A DNA stretch of 64,000 bases, from positions 4,836,001 to 4,900,000 of the forward strand of contig CM036636.1 of NCBI GenBank assembly GCA_020746105.1, in the 5' to 3' direction. Every line of letters begins with the position of its first letter. Positions within the stretch are counted from its first letter, which is position 1. The DNA comes from Trogon surrucura. Lineage: Eukaryota; Chordata; Aves; Trogoniformes; Trogonidae. The translations under genes and the position numbers were made by a program. The notes under the pieces are model-generated. The model did not search any database and was not told the origin of the DNA. It worked only from the letters and a program-made list of their open reading frames with translations. Below, piece by piece: positions 33,116 through 44,660 of this stretch.

Positions 33116-33701
33116 AAAGGTGTTTAACAGTGAGAAGCCACAGCCCTCAACGCTGCTTAATGCCAAGTGTAAGAGAAGGAGGAGAGGACATAGGTGCTCA
33201 GAATCAATCAAATCCCCAGGGTCAGGATCATATATCTTAAAATAGTATTTGATGGAAAAATATAATTATTGGTCAGCTGCCAACAGCACAATACCCCCCC
33301 CAGCCATGAATTGGATCATCTTGGGTGCTGCAATGAGGGTAAAAGCACCGCTGATACGATGCTCCACATAAAATGTGGATTTTGGTTGTCATCCAGCAAC
33401 AGAACTGGGTGGTGGTACAAACTGTGTGCTGAATACCCACAGGAGTCTTCAACACACTGGTCATAGCTGAGATCCTGCATATGAGCAATGAGGGATGTAC
33501 AGAGAACCTGACTGCTGTTCATGGTGGATCTGCCAAACTGGAGGAAGAGTGGGGAGAAGACCCATGAGCAGCTCACCCCAGGACTTGGACTTTGCTTGTG
33601 TGAATGAAGCTGTTCTTGTAACCAGATAGGAAAAAAGAAGAGGGGACTGGAGACTTTGGCACAGTATCATGTTCCAGCACACTGGCCTGCAGGCTTTTCA
33701 A

Positions 33702-33729
33702 TTTCTTTTTTTTCTTTTTTTTTTTTTTT
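33702..33729 (+). repeat. T-rich homopolymer run
   Basis: A run of T interrupted by two C (TTTC-TTTTTTTT-C and then about 15 T). No A-tailed minus-strand insertion was recognised beside it. Confidence 0.8.
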
Positions 33730-34439
33730 ATCCTGTTTGAGTTTTGCCTTGTCAGGTTTAATCGGTAGTGTTTGTAATTCAGGTAGCAAATTGATTTTTG
33801 AAAGTACTCTGTCCCTATTCAGTCCACGTTACCGTGGATCCTTGCATTAATTATGCACTGATATTGATGTTTTTGTCAGACAAGGTCTAATGTCACTATA
33901 TTCAGAACTTGCTGCTTCCTTGTTAAAAATGTTTCTGAATGTGGCCTTGGGAAAGATACTGTGTGTCACTCTCAGGATCAAAGATAACCTGGCAAGGAAA
34001 TACTCTATTAGTACTGAAATTCATGTACCTTTTTTTCCTGCTCTGCCATCTTTATTAGAAGGACCACGGCAAAGGTTGGTGAGGAGAGAGAGGGACCAGA
34101 GGATCCTCCAAGGAGAATTGAGCTGTCAGCACTGTTTAAGCTAATAGGAAGGGACAACAGTTTTAGGATGCACATTGTAAATGGAGACAAGTAAAAGTAG
34201 TAGTTCACACTTCATGGTCTGTGTAACCAAGTCCTGGCTGCAAAACTACGTTTTGTTGGATTGGGAGGAATCGGGGATTTCTGTGCGAGGACTGCAGGTT
34301 GTCTCTCACATCGCGGGGAAGAACAAGGTCCGTGGCAGTGTTGTTGGAAGCCATCTGGGATTTTGTGTGTGCATCACCAGCTCAGTGCAAGCCAACAATA
34401 CGATGTCCTTGTGGAAATAAAGGAAAAAAAAAAAAGGAG

Positions 34440-34920
34440 CCAGATCTCATCTTGGAATAGTATTAACAAGAGTGTCATATGAAAGGCACAGGAGGTAATT
34501 ATTCCGCTCTATTTGCTGCTGGTCAGATCTCAGCTGGAATATTGCGCACACTTCTGGGCACCAACCCACAAGAAAGATGTAGACAAACTGGAATGAGTCC
34601 AGAAGAGAACAACAAGAATGATTAGATCTTTGGAAAATGTGATTTAAGAAAGACTGAAAGAATCGGATTTGTTTAGTCCAAGAATAAGAAGACTAAATTG
34701 GGAACATGGTAACAGTCTTTCAATACGCAAGAGGTCATTAGAAAGAAGATGTTGTTCAATTTTACGTACTGGGGAAGAATAGTAACAGATCAAATTAGCT
34801 TCAGATGTGGGACGAATGTTATGATTTTGAAGACAGTGAGGTAATTAAGCAAGTGCATAAGGAGGTCAAGAAGGTTTTTAAGCATCAGGTAAACAAACAT
34901 GCACCATACATGGCCATAGC
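34440..34920 (+). mobile_element. Ancient CR1 LINE, RT C-terminus and 3' end, decayed
   Basis: Translating from about 34515 gives [20 protein letters not shown] and then DVDKLE, VQKRTTRMIRSLENV, ERLKESDLFSPRIRRL, which is the CR1 connection region (compare [20 protein letters not shown] in the young copy at 7652-8731). Upstream, GAATAGTATTAACAAGAGTG matches the preceding GILGCIRRG-type segment. Downstream, AGGAGGTCAAGAAGGTTTTT and AAGCATCAGGTAAACAAACA correspond to the 'gaggtttttaagaacaggttagacaaac' block. Several in-frame stops show it is dead. It is much older than the copies at 809 and 7652, and no octamer tail remains. Confidence 0.88.
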
Positions 34921-36329
34921 ACACTCGAAGCTGCCGTCATCAAATTGAAAAAAAAAATAAAAATTAATTTATATTTCTAAGCCTCCATAATCTGATTCTT
35001 GGTTAGTTTGCCATGTTCTGCCAAGATTCTCAAAATCATTTCAGGATAGCTGTGCCCATTGCTCTCAGGTGTCATTTGCATGCCGTGAGGACCACCTTGT
35101 ACAACCCAATCTCAGTAGTCACTGATCTCTTAGCTCTGGGCTGGGCTCAGAGAACAGGTTCAGACATGAAGGGTAGCTCACTTACTTGACCCATGAATCT
35201 GTTTTTGCCAACTGTTTGGTTTTCCAAAACTGGGATAAACCCGGTTTGTAGGCAGCAGGGCAAAGCAGTGCCAAGAGACACATTTATTACTTATTAGGGA
35301 TGGAAGCTTGTTGCACAATGGATCTGCTGAAGCAGCCATAAAATCCCAATTTAATAACCACGTACCTGCATAATAAACACATTTGCAAAAAAGCCTCCTC
35401 TGGAAGCTGGCAACTTGTGGAATATTTCGAAACACTTTGTTAGGCTTGCATTTCCCAAGGAGCTCAGGCACCTGCCTCAGCATTCACCACCCAGACCTGC
35501 AGCCCTGTGCATAGGCCTTCCTGTCAATGAAATCTCATTAGCATCGCTTTGCCAAATTAAATGGATTAAAGTTGGGAAGCAGCTGGAGCGCAGAGCAGTC
35601 ACACTGACTGTTGCCTTAGGTTAGGCGGAAATTAGCTGCCTTCAGGCTCCCTGTTGCATTTGACATTGCCCAAGCAGCGCAGGGGCTGGGCTTCTGCTTC
35701 ACAAAGCGAACGGCTGCGTCTGTGCGGATGGAGCTGCTTCGTGGTAAGGGAAGTCACCTGGGTGATGGTCATGCATGGTAAAGATGAAGAGGGAAGGTGC
35801 CTTCCTTGTGGGCATCTTGAACGCCCTTTTCCTGGCTTCAAAGCTTCCCAGCAACTACTAGAGGGATTTTTTTCCTTGGGGACCGCTAAATGAATCACAA
35901 CCCTGTGTGCTCCTGTAAGCTGGGATGTTCTTCCTGCGATGTACAGGAACGTTACTGCTTTGTCTGGCTAGAAATTCAGATCAAGTATTCCCATCAAGCT
36001 TCATCTCTCCTGGCTAGCTCAGCTGTTCCAGGTGAGAAGTATTAAAACTTTAATGTCTGAAGGACTCCAGGGGCTGAATTACTCAGAATGAACAAACATT
36101 CTTTTTCACGAGAGCATGGATCTGGGCTGATAAATAACAAACACTCTTTCGCCATGTCTGCAGGCATTCCAGACTGTGGTACAAAGCTGAGGACAGAGGA
36201 GTGGGAAGGGAGGGGGGGAAAGGCAAAGGGAGATGGGGAATAGCTCCATTAATCCACCCAAGTAAGGGAGAAAGAAAGAAAACGGAGCCTCTAGAATTAG
36301 CACAAAGGCTCAGAGGGACGTGTTCAGAT

Positions 36330-36452
36330 GGCCTAAATTCTACCTAAATCTCTAAGTCCCTAAGCCTAATGTTTCCCTGTTGACTAGGGATATGTGGAGG
36401 CCTAAGAACCAGCCAATAAGGAAGGCACAAAGGCTTAGGTGGAATTTAGGCC
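36330..36452. repeat. Imperfect inverted repeat, possible decayed MITE
   Basis: GGCCTAAATTCTACCTA at 36330-36346 is the reverse complement of TAGGTGGAATTTAGGCC at 36436-36452 with one mismatch. Inside, CCTAAGCCT near 36359-36367 is the exact reverse complement of AGGCTTAGG at 36431-36439. GCACAAAGGCT also occurs directly at about 36300 and 36425. The arrangement fits a small palindromic DNA-transposon derivative, but no target-site duplication or family was recognised. Confidence 0.45.
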
Positions 36453-37450
36453 ACCTAAATATATACAAAAATGTTCATAAAGATGGCCTTGATCCCATAT
36501 GGACACCTTCCTCACCTTTTCACCCTAGAAGGAGGTAAACCCTTGTTGTCTCTTGGAAAAGAGTTTGTCGGGAACACTGTAAGAGGTAAATCATTAACCC
36601 TCTGTCTCATGCAGCATTTTCTGGAACAGGGCAAGGTTCTGGTCTTACGTCTTTGTGCTTTTGTTAGGTTTCCCTAAAAAAATCCAAGTTCAGAGACCCG
36701 GTCTGGTTTTAGTCTGGGTATCCTCAACCTTTAGATACATTTCTTCTGCAATTGCCATTCAGTATTAAGAATTTCCAGTTGGGAAATTTGGATTCAGATG
36801 CAAACTTGTGTAAGTGACTTGGATGTGGAAGTCCTGGGCAGCTCCATCTCTACCCTTCATTTTCTTCTGGAGGGATTTTTTTGGCATAATCTGTTTCATT
36901 CACACACATACTTCTACTATACTGTTTGCATCTCTTGCAACTCCCAATTTTCCAGTTGTCCTCCAGCAAAGTTCCTCCATATGCTGACACCGGTCCATCA
37001 CCTTCACCAAATGGCCAAGGTGGAAGCGTGTGAGGCTGCTACTCAAGCGACAGGAGGCATTTTCTGTACTGGAGGATAAGGGAAAAAACTGAGTAAGCAC
37101 TTATACACTGTCTCTTCTGGGGTCTGTATTTTACCGCATCCTTGCCTGAGGTCTGCAGAGAGAGCTCAGCCTGTAGTAAACAATTTCTGCAAGCACAGGG
37201 ATCGTGGTCTCTCCCTCAGTAAGAAATCACCAGTAGGCCACTTTCCTGCTTTCCTCTGTTGGATCAGGGAACAAGGATCGAAAAAATGTTTCTGAGATTA
37301 ATACAAAGACACCCCTCTCCCCCTGGGGACATCTTCATTGCTTCCTATTCACTAGACTTCGCAGACAAAGAGTGTGAAATTGAATTCAAGAGTCCACACC
37401 GCAAAACAAGGGCAGGGAAGCTATGTTAGGGGAGCATTAAGAGAAAAATC

Positions 37451-37472
37451 TTTTTCTTTTTTTTTTTTTTTT
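37451..37472 (+). repeat. T-rich homopolymer run
   Basis: Five T, one C, then about 16 T. No associated insertion was recognised. Confidence 0.8.
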
Positions 37473-40400
37473 AATGTGGAGTCTTTCCCTTCAAACTGTT
37501 CCTAATCCCTTGACTTTCTCTTCATGAATAGATTGAATTTTTCACTATGACATTGCCTAAAGACAATGAGCGATTTCACAACAAATGATTTATGTACTGG
37601 AATCTAGAGAGATTTTTGCTCATAAAAACACTCCAGCCATTTATCTTGATCTCCTGATATATCAGAGCCACGGCTGTATGTCTCTAAATTAACTGCAGAT
37701 TAAACAATTCAAGCTGGTTGAAAAGTGTAAATGCAAGAGAAAAGCTCAAAGAAGAAGTTCAATCAATTTCCATGATTGGATTCTTATCAAGACAAAAATG
37801 TGAGCAGTTTCCATTGGCCATTTCAGGATAAACAAGCCAGGAGGTAAATAGACTCCAGGCATCTGTGAAGCTCTATCATGTGTGCAAGGGAGTAGGTTTA
37901 AATAAAGCAAACAAGCTTGAGCTTCCGTAGGGGTAGGCGTCTGTGATGCTGAGCGAAGTTAGTTTGCAGAATGTTTGGGGGGCTTTTTGTGTTTCGTTTT
38001 GTTTTTTCCCTGACAATTGCTGGAAGATGCAAAAAGGGAATGACTGCAGCAATTCAGCAGCAAGAAACACAAAACAAGAAATCAGAAGAGAAACAAAAAT
38101 GGGAGCACTGCACAAAAGAGGCAGCGCTACCCAGCGTAGTCCAACTCCTGGGGAAAAGAGAGGAAAAAAAAGAAAAGGCTTATTTCTGCAAATCTTCAAA
38201 CAAGTTTTCTTGGCATCCAGGGGCAAAGTGAATATGCAGCTCAGCTCAATTTGTCTCTTTAGCTCAACAATTTTGAGCCTTGCCTATGTGCAATTGCTTT
38301 TCATTCATTTGCATTCATTCAACCCCCAACAAGTGCACACGCGCGCCTGGGTCCGGTGCTTAATTCTGTTTACACCCATGTGAACCCACACTAATGCCGT
38401 TAATTCGGTTTCCCTCTAGCAACAGAATATCAACATGTGCTCCCCCCCCACCAGTCACCTCGCTTTTATTAAGGTGTTGCCTAGACACAGGGCAAGGCTG
38501 GGAAGGCTCAGCACAGTCAGCGCATCTGAACTGCTCACAGCCTTTCTGCTTTGTGAACTTCTTTACCCTATTAAGCTCTGGTATAAGCATCAGGAGAGAC
38601 GTGGCCTCTGCTCTGTTCGGATGCACAGAGCAGCGCTCTTAAAAGCACGGTTTTGCAGAGGAGGGAGCGCAGCGGCTAATTTTGCTTTGGTGCATGAGGG
38701 CTGCAGTCTGATCTGGCTCAGTCAGGTTCAGCTAATTTGGAAACGATGAGGAAGAAGGAGCAAGCTGCAAGAGAGTGTAAGCAGGTCCCAAAGTGGGAAT
38801 TAAGGTACATAACTAATAGAGGCATGTAATCCATACCAATACGGTGTGAAGGTTGAAAGGGACTCTGACACCAAGTACAGGGAGAAGCACAACTGGAAGA
38901 AGACTGCGAGGCAGAAAGGCTGCCTTTTATGCCACGTTCATCACCAGCTTCCTGCCTTCAAAGTCGCTGGGGCTTTGCACACAATTTCTACATCCCTCCA
39001 GGAGATGAAGGAGCACCAGAGAGCCAGAGTTCGTTTGGGTACGCGCAGGTGTGAGCTGCTTCGTGGGAAAGTCCACCAGTGCCCTCCGCAGGAGAGCTTT
39101 ATCCGGAGCAGATCAGGGGGTCGTGGGGTCAATTAGATGGCACCACAATAACCAAACCTGTCTTAACAGAATTGCACTCCTAGTGGCACCTGTGAAATTG
39201 GACCTTTTCTCACCAGCATCAGGCAAGGAGCACGCTCAGCCCCACGGCAGGAGCCAGGTCTTGGGTTCTGAATTGCAGCCTGGTTCATCTGCGAGTGGCT
39301 GTGATGCCCAGCAAGGGACAACAGTGACATTCCTAGTCACAGCCGCAGTAGGAAGGCAAAGCTTCTCTATACCCAGTCTTGAACAGCCAGCTGGGGTTCT
39401 CCATGAGCTTAGGCAGCATGAAAGACACCAAGGAAATGTAGTAGTGTACACATGGACTATGCTAGCCTTCAGAAGGCTTTGCCTGCAGCAGATTTGCACC
39501 TGCAGTCAGCGTTGTTTCTGCCCCCTGAATGCTGGGAGTCAAACAGCTACTCACTACAGTGAAAGTCACTTCCATGGCCATGTTTCTGCAGTTACTCTGC
39601 ATGTTGTCCCCTGTTCCTTCTCCTCTCCATCACCATCTATGTACAGTGTCTATGCAAATGATTTGCTTCCTATTAGGACCCAGTTGCACATCTAATGAAG
39701 TTTTTTTTAATTCATGGCAAAATTTATTTAAGCATACTTAAAAAAAAAAAAGGAAAGATGTGGCTCAGGACTAGCAGCAGCACGTCTAAGGGAGAAAAGC
39801 TGCAGGCAGACACTTGCTGCTTTGGCTGAGGCCCTTGTGTCCTCACATTTGACATTTCAGAGGACAACGCTGCAGTTTGGGGTCTGGCCCAGTCCCACTC
39901 CCTCTCCTCCCCAAATGCACTTACCAAGCTTCCACAGGTAGTGTAGTGCTCGGCCATCATCACACACACAGCAGCAGGACTGAAGGGCTGTGCAGAGAAG
40001 ATTTAGAGCTATCACCCATCTCATCACCACGGGGCTCCCGCGCAGCACACTGGGTGCTCTCCCCCACCGCCAGCTGTGCCAGCATCCCTGCAGCATGTCT
40101 GCTCCAGCCTGGGTCTTGACAGAAAACAGGAGCACCCTCACCTCAGTGCAAGAGCCTTTACCTTCTGTATGTTTTTACATCCTACTGAACGGCTTAATGA
40201 AGCTTTTTGTGAGTCCAGACAGAAAGCAAAGATGACCCAGAGATAAAAGTAAAGGTGCTTTCTGCTCTCTTTTACACAGCCTGGGAATGGGGAATGGACA
40301 TTTCAAGGAAGGAGCTCAGAGAGAATCACTCACTGGTCACAGTTTAAAGCTAGAGACACCGTGGGAAAGCTGAGACTTAAGATTCAGGCAGAAGAGACCA

Positions 40401-42719
40401 TACAGTTTCTAGGATGGTGGCCACGAGTTCCTCCCGGCACTGGCAGAGAAAGGGTTAAGCCTTTCCCCAGCCAGGAGAAATTGCCCTCATTGCCAGCAGG
40501 GCAGCAGCAGAGTGAAAGCAGCTTGAGGGGTGGGATCCTGTTAAAAGGGATGTGGTTCAGGTCACCAAGGTTCGCATTCAGCATCCCAGCAAAGCTGGGG
40601 TGAGCTCCTGGAAAGGGGGTTGTTTTCTCTGCAGGAAAGGTGGGTTTATAAGTTCAGTCTGGTTGTCCTTCAGCTTTATGTCTGGCTTTTAGGAGGTGAG
40701 AATAGCCTTTATTTGACTTCACATTAAACCTTAGCTAAATGGTGGTTAGATGGCTCCCAGCTGGAAAGCTTTTCCATGCTCTTGCAATAATGAGGAGAGC
40801 CAGGGGACTTGGGCTGATCAGGTTTTTATTCATATGCCAAGACCAAACACCTTGACACCACACTGGCCGAGTCAAACTGGGCTTTGCCTGGGTGATGGCA
40901 GCACCCAGGTCTCAGTTGTGCCACTCTTCCTTGGGGTTGTTAGCACACGCCCAGGGAGCTGCTGACTCGCAGGCAAAAGCTAAGGGTTGCCAAAGCTGGA
41001 TCTCTGTGCCTGAGTGCAGAGACACTGTGGGAATAGAGTGGTTTCTGGGCAGAGTAAAAGGTAGGAAGGAACATCCCTGTCTAGCAGAAGGATTTTCTAG
41101 GCATTTAAGGTTTTCAGGTAGCATCAAACTAACAGCGCCACAGAAAGAACAGCAGTAACAAAGAAGAGTTTATTTAAGCATCAGCAAAATACACAGTGCT
41201 GAGGTTCTGGAAATGTTTCCCTGAAGTTCCTTCTCCCATAATCTGCAAAACATTATTGCAGTTGTCACATTTATTTAATAAAACACCAGGTTCTGTTTAC
41301 ACTTTAAAATATGCAGTCTTGGTGGGGTTTTTTTTTTTTATGAAAAAAAAATGTTGTATGCCCCAGGTGTCTGACTAACACAAATGGAAATAGCATGAAC
41401 CTTGCCCATTAGTAAGAGGTTTTACTGCAAACACAAGCAGCACATTACAAGAGCTTCAAGTAATTCTGTGCTCAGGCTATACTGAGGAGGAAGACAGAGA
41501 TTATTTCCTGGACTGAGGTTTAGCTCAGAGAAGAGTGAACTCAGGTGAAACTGAGCCAGGCTGATGAATAAGACCTGATAGCAGCAGAACAACAAACTAT
41601 ACTCAGAGGCTGTGCTGCACGTTGCCTTACGGTGACTTGATTTAGAAGGACAGTTTAGAGTTTTTCTGAGAAGAGCCCAGAGCCTAGCCCAGAAGGATAC
41701 AATAAAATGAAACAAGGGAAAACCTAGTCTGTTTTTTCTTTTTTTTTCCCTTTTGCACCAGAAAATACAATCCAAGCCAACACCATAGGAAGATCTGGCT
41801 GGAAACTGTCCAGCATCCCTCCAAGGAGCATCCCACAGACACTGCAGCATCTTCACTGCCATCCTGGCCATGTAACCAGTTCCGGGTCTGCACCAGGACC
41901 AGGTAGGATGACCATGGTAGACTTTGGGGCTGAAAGAAGGTCTATTATATCCTATTCAGCCTCTCATTCTCAGAGTTTATATTTCCTCAGGGGAAATCTT
42001 ACCATTGCATGTAACAGAAGGCTTTGGATTGCATCCTGCTCCGGCCCTGCTGCAGGAAGAGGCACTGCATCCCTCCCCCAGGCAGTTCAGCCGTCTGGCT
42101 GGGGTCCAGGCTGCAGGTTTCAGAGCCATAAGTCTCCCTGTGCCCCCTCAGCAGACCTGGATGCTTCCCTCAGCCCAGAGTGCTGCAAAGGTGATGGTTC
42201 CTGGAGATGCTCTGAGCAAGGGCTTCCCACCTGCCAGTGAGCTCACAGAAAAGTACTGTGGCAAGAAGGTCTCACATCTGGCGTGAGCCTCATGCTGCAG
42301 CCCCAGCAGATGACATGGTCATGCAGAGGCGAGGGGCTCACCTTCCCTCACCTTTCCAGATCCTGTGGCAATAAATATGCACTTGGGTGATGCAGGGTTT
42401 CACCGAGCAGCCATGCTGGGGGGAGCAGGAATGGACTTCAAGGCACCTTCAGGCCGGATGCATCTCTGCTCCCCAGGAATTCATTTATGGAATAAGCAGA
42501 GGCCTCTTTCAAGGCCTGTGTTCCACTAAGTGAATATATAATGATGCAGTCTATACATTTATACATCATCCCCTGCAAACAGGGGCCTATTTAGGACAAG
42601 ATCAGACTATGGTTCTCCCGGCAGGGGTTGCATTAGCAATTCATTTCATAGCATAAAAGGAGTGTACGGAGACAATCATCCATAGCCTGAATAAAACACT
42701 GGAGGAGAAGCCAGGGACC

Positions 42720-42810
42720 AAGGGAGGAAAAGGATGATTCCTTTGAAAGGGAAGTAAAAAAGAAAATAAAAAGGAGAGAAAAAAAAAAAGAAAGAAAATA
42801 CAGCTCCTCT
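42720..42810 (+). repeat. Purine-rich low-complexity tract
   Basis: Mostly A and G (AAAAAAGAAAATAAAAAGG, then GAGAGAAAAAAAAAAAGAAAG), without a constant unit. It accounts for the Ser/Phe/Leu-rich minus-strand open frames near 42809-43297. Confidence 0.75.
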
Positions 42811-44379
42811 AGAAGGCAAAATCTCCTGGAAAAGTAATCAGAGAGATAAAAAACCCGAGCTGTTTATCATTCTGTATTGGAAGGAGAGGAAAAGAGGGAA
42901 TAAAGCATATATTTCCTCTCAAGCTTGATGGAAACAAGACTAGTGAACTCAAATAACATATGAAAAGAGTTTGAGAGGGAAAAGAGAAGAAAATGTTATC
43001 AGAGACACATATGCAAATGCATATATGTGTGTGTGTATGTGCGTGCAGAGCCTGGAGGTGATCAGAAAGAATCTGAAGCAAAATAAAAAGATTTAGAAGT
43101 CCAGGGATCCTGCCTGAAACAAATGTATTCTGCCTCCAGGATACACAAACTGGAAGATGATACATTAGGGGAAGTAGAAATGGGAAAGTGGAATATGGGA
43201 AAGAAGAAGAGAGAGAAAAGGAACAGACAAATGGCAGGAAAGGTAAAGTGAGGACTTGTTTACTCTCTCTAATAACCCAGACCTTTCCGGGGTGCATGTG
43301 GGATCATTCAGCCATCAAAAGATGGAGCTTTCTGAGAGGAATGAAGCACATGCCTGCTAGCATCATTTGTCTTTTTCTCTATTTAATAGCCTTGTTTACA
43401 TGAGGGCCAGCGACTTCAGAGGGAGCAGCTCCTATAAGCTTAAATTCCTGGCTGTCAGTCAAAAGAAAGAAAAAAGGTCTCAAATGAGGGTTGAGGTGCC
43501 CCATAATCTCCTAACTGAAACCTTTTTTTAAACCAAACAACACCACAAAAGCAGCCCAAAGTCACTAAGGACATTCTCTAAATTCCCCTTGTGGCATTTC
43601 CCTGCCTTCCAAAAGAACTTGGCCCTGCACACCCAAACACAGCACCAACCCTCTCCAAAGAGCTTTTAACTTCTGGTTCAGGTGTTGGAGACATGTGATG
43701 CTGCCTCTGTGCCATCTGTCCCCACCAGTGCTGCAGAGCAGCTCCAGTACTTGGCAACATCTGTTTACGACCCTCCTCCTGTACAAAGTGACTGAGAAAA
43801 GATTGAGGGCAAATCACTCCCCACCCCAAGCCTCCTCTTCTTCCCAGCACACCTCTTCAAAGATACCTGGCAGAATCACTTACAAAATGATGCTCACATT
43901 TTTCTTTTCTTTGGGCATTTGAGCCTCATCTGTTTGTGGGGGGCTAGAGACACTTCGCACACAGCGACTCTCACTCCTCAACCTGCAGGTACTTTTAAAT
44001 ATGCAAAGTAAAACACCTGAAACCAATGGTCTTGGTGTTACATTGCAACCACCTGCGTCAGTGTGATGCTGGCTAGCAGCACTACCTTGGCACGCTTACG
44101 CCTTCCAAAGGTAACCTCTGACTCCCAGAATATCTCATAACCACCCTCCCCAAGACAGAGCAAGTGCCTGTTTCACAGCACTACTCCTCTGCTATGTGGA
44201 CATCAGTAATATTCAGCCCAAGGACTGCTCTCATTCCCTCCACCTGAGTGAGAGTCACCCAAGAGTTCCTCCAAACAGACCACACGGAGCTGCCTCCCCC
44301 AAGTCCAGCCTTCGTTTCTGTCTGGCCCTGGTTGCTCAAGCCAAGGAGTCTTCTGAGAAAGCCACTAATTAAAGGCATG
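42811..44379. other. Unique DNA, no recognised gene
   Basis: A 162-codon minus frame at 42809-43297 is low-complexity (Phe, Ser, Leu and Pro from purine-rich DNA) and is not believed. A short TG run lies at 43021-43046. Nothing else was recognised. Confidence 0.5.
43021..43046 (+). repeat. Short (TG)n microsatellite
   Basis: ATATATGTGTGTGTGTATGT followed by GCGTGC; a minor dinucleotide repeat. Confidence 0.75.
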
Positions 44380-44660
44380 TGATAGTTAAACTTTTGCTAA
44401 TCAAGACAAATGAATCGAGTCTCGAGTGTATGATAGCGGAGCTGAATCGCTCCTTCCCCCGTCCTAGCCAGCCTTCAATTACAAGGCTCAGATATTATCG
44501 TGAAATATTTCCCCTGAAGCCCCATTCTGCAGCTCTTGGTTATGGTTCTCCCGATTCGTGGTGTTTATTTAGCGCTATGGGGGTGTTTTGTCGGCAGAAC
44601 ACGCGAGCGTATCCAAATGTTAACGAGCCCATTAAAGGCAGGCAAGATGTAGTCGGACGG
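44380..44660. promoter_or_regulatory. Candidate regulatory islet: CpG-retaining, AT-balanced sequence
   Basis: About 16 CpGs in 280 bases at roughly 48% GC (for example GAATCGAGTCTCGAGTG, AACACGCGAGCGTATCC and ATAGCGGAGCTGAATCGC), standing out from CpG-poor flanks. It begins just after an ACTAATTAAAGG homeodomain-type core and contains TTCAATTACAAGG and TTTATTTAGCG words. No repeat or exon is recognised: the frame at 44379-44678 (99 codons) has no known relatives. This texture is typical of conserved developmental enhancers, but that is inference. Confidence 0.3.

Larger units (their letters stand above)
30421..34439. other. Unique DNA, no recognised gene
   Basis: Several overlapping open frames at 31089-31858 (150, 143 and 136 codons in different plus frames, 99 on the minus strand) reflect a pyrimidine-rich stretch with few stops. 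None resembles a protein. Frames at 33273-33682 (-) are 71-86 codons and likewise anonymous. 33061-33115 carries an old-repeat-like segment (listed separately). T-run at 33702-33729. Confidence 0.45.
34921..42719. other. Unique non-coding DNA, ~7.8 kb
   Basis: The longest open frame is 214 codons at 39051-39695 (+); others are 146 (37943-38383, +) and 149 (41422-41871, -). None has a recognisable domain or start context. Repeats seen: an imperfect inverted repeat at 36330-36452, a T-run at 37451-37472, and A- and T-runs near 39740 and 41329. 42530-42680 is AT-rich with a small CCCCTG-CAAA-CAGGGG hairpin, and could be a conserved element. No RNA gene was recognised. Confidence 0.45.

Noticed and set aside
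33273-33682. Minus-strand frames (71-86 codons) considered as transposase or receptor remnants
   Set aside because: No catalytic motif or membrane pattern could be matched; frames overlap without a consistent reading.
42566-42590. CCCCTG-CAAA-CAGGGG hairpin
   Set aside because: A six-base stem is expected by chance many times in 64 kb; nothing nearby gives it a role.
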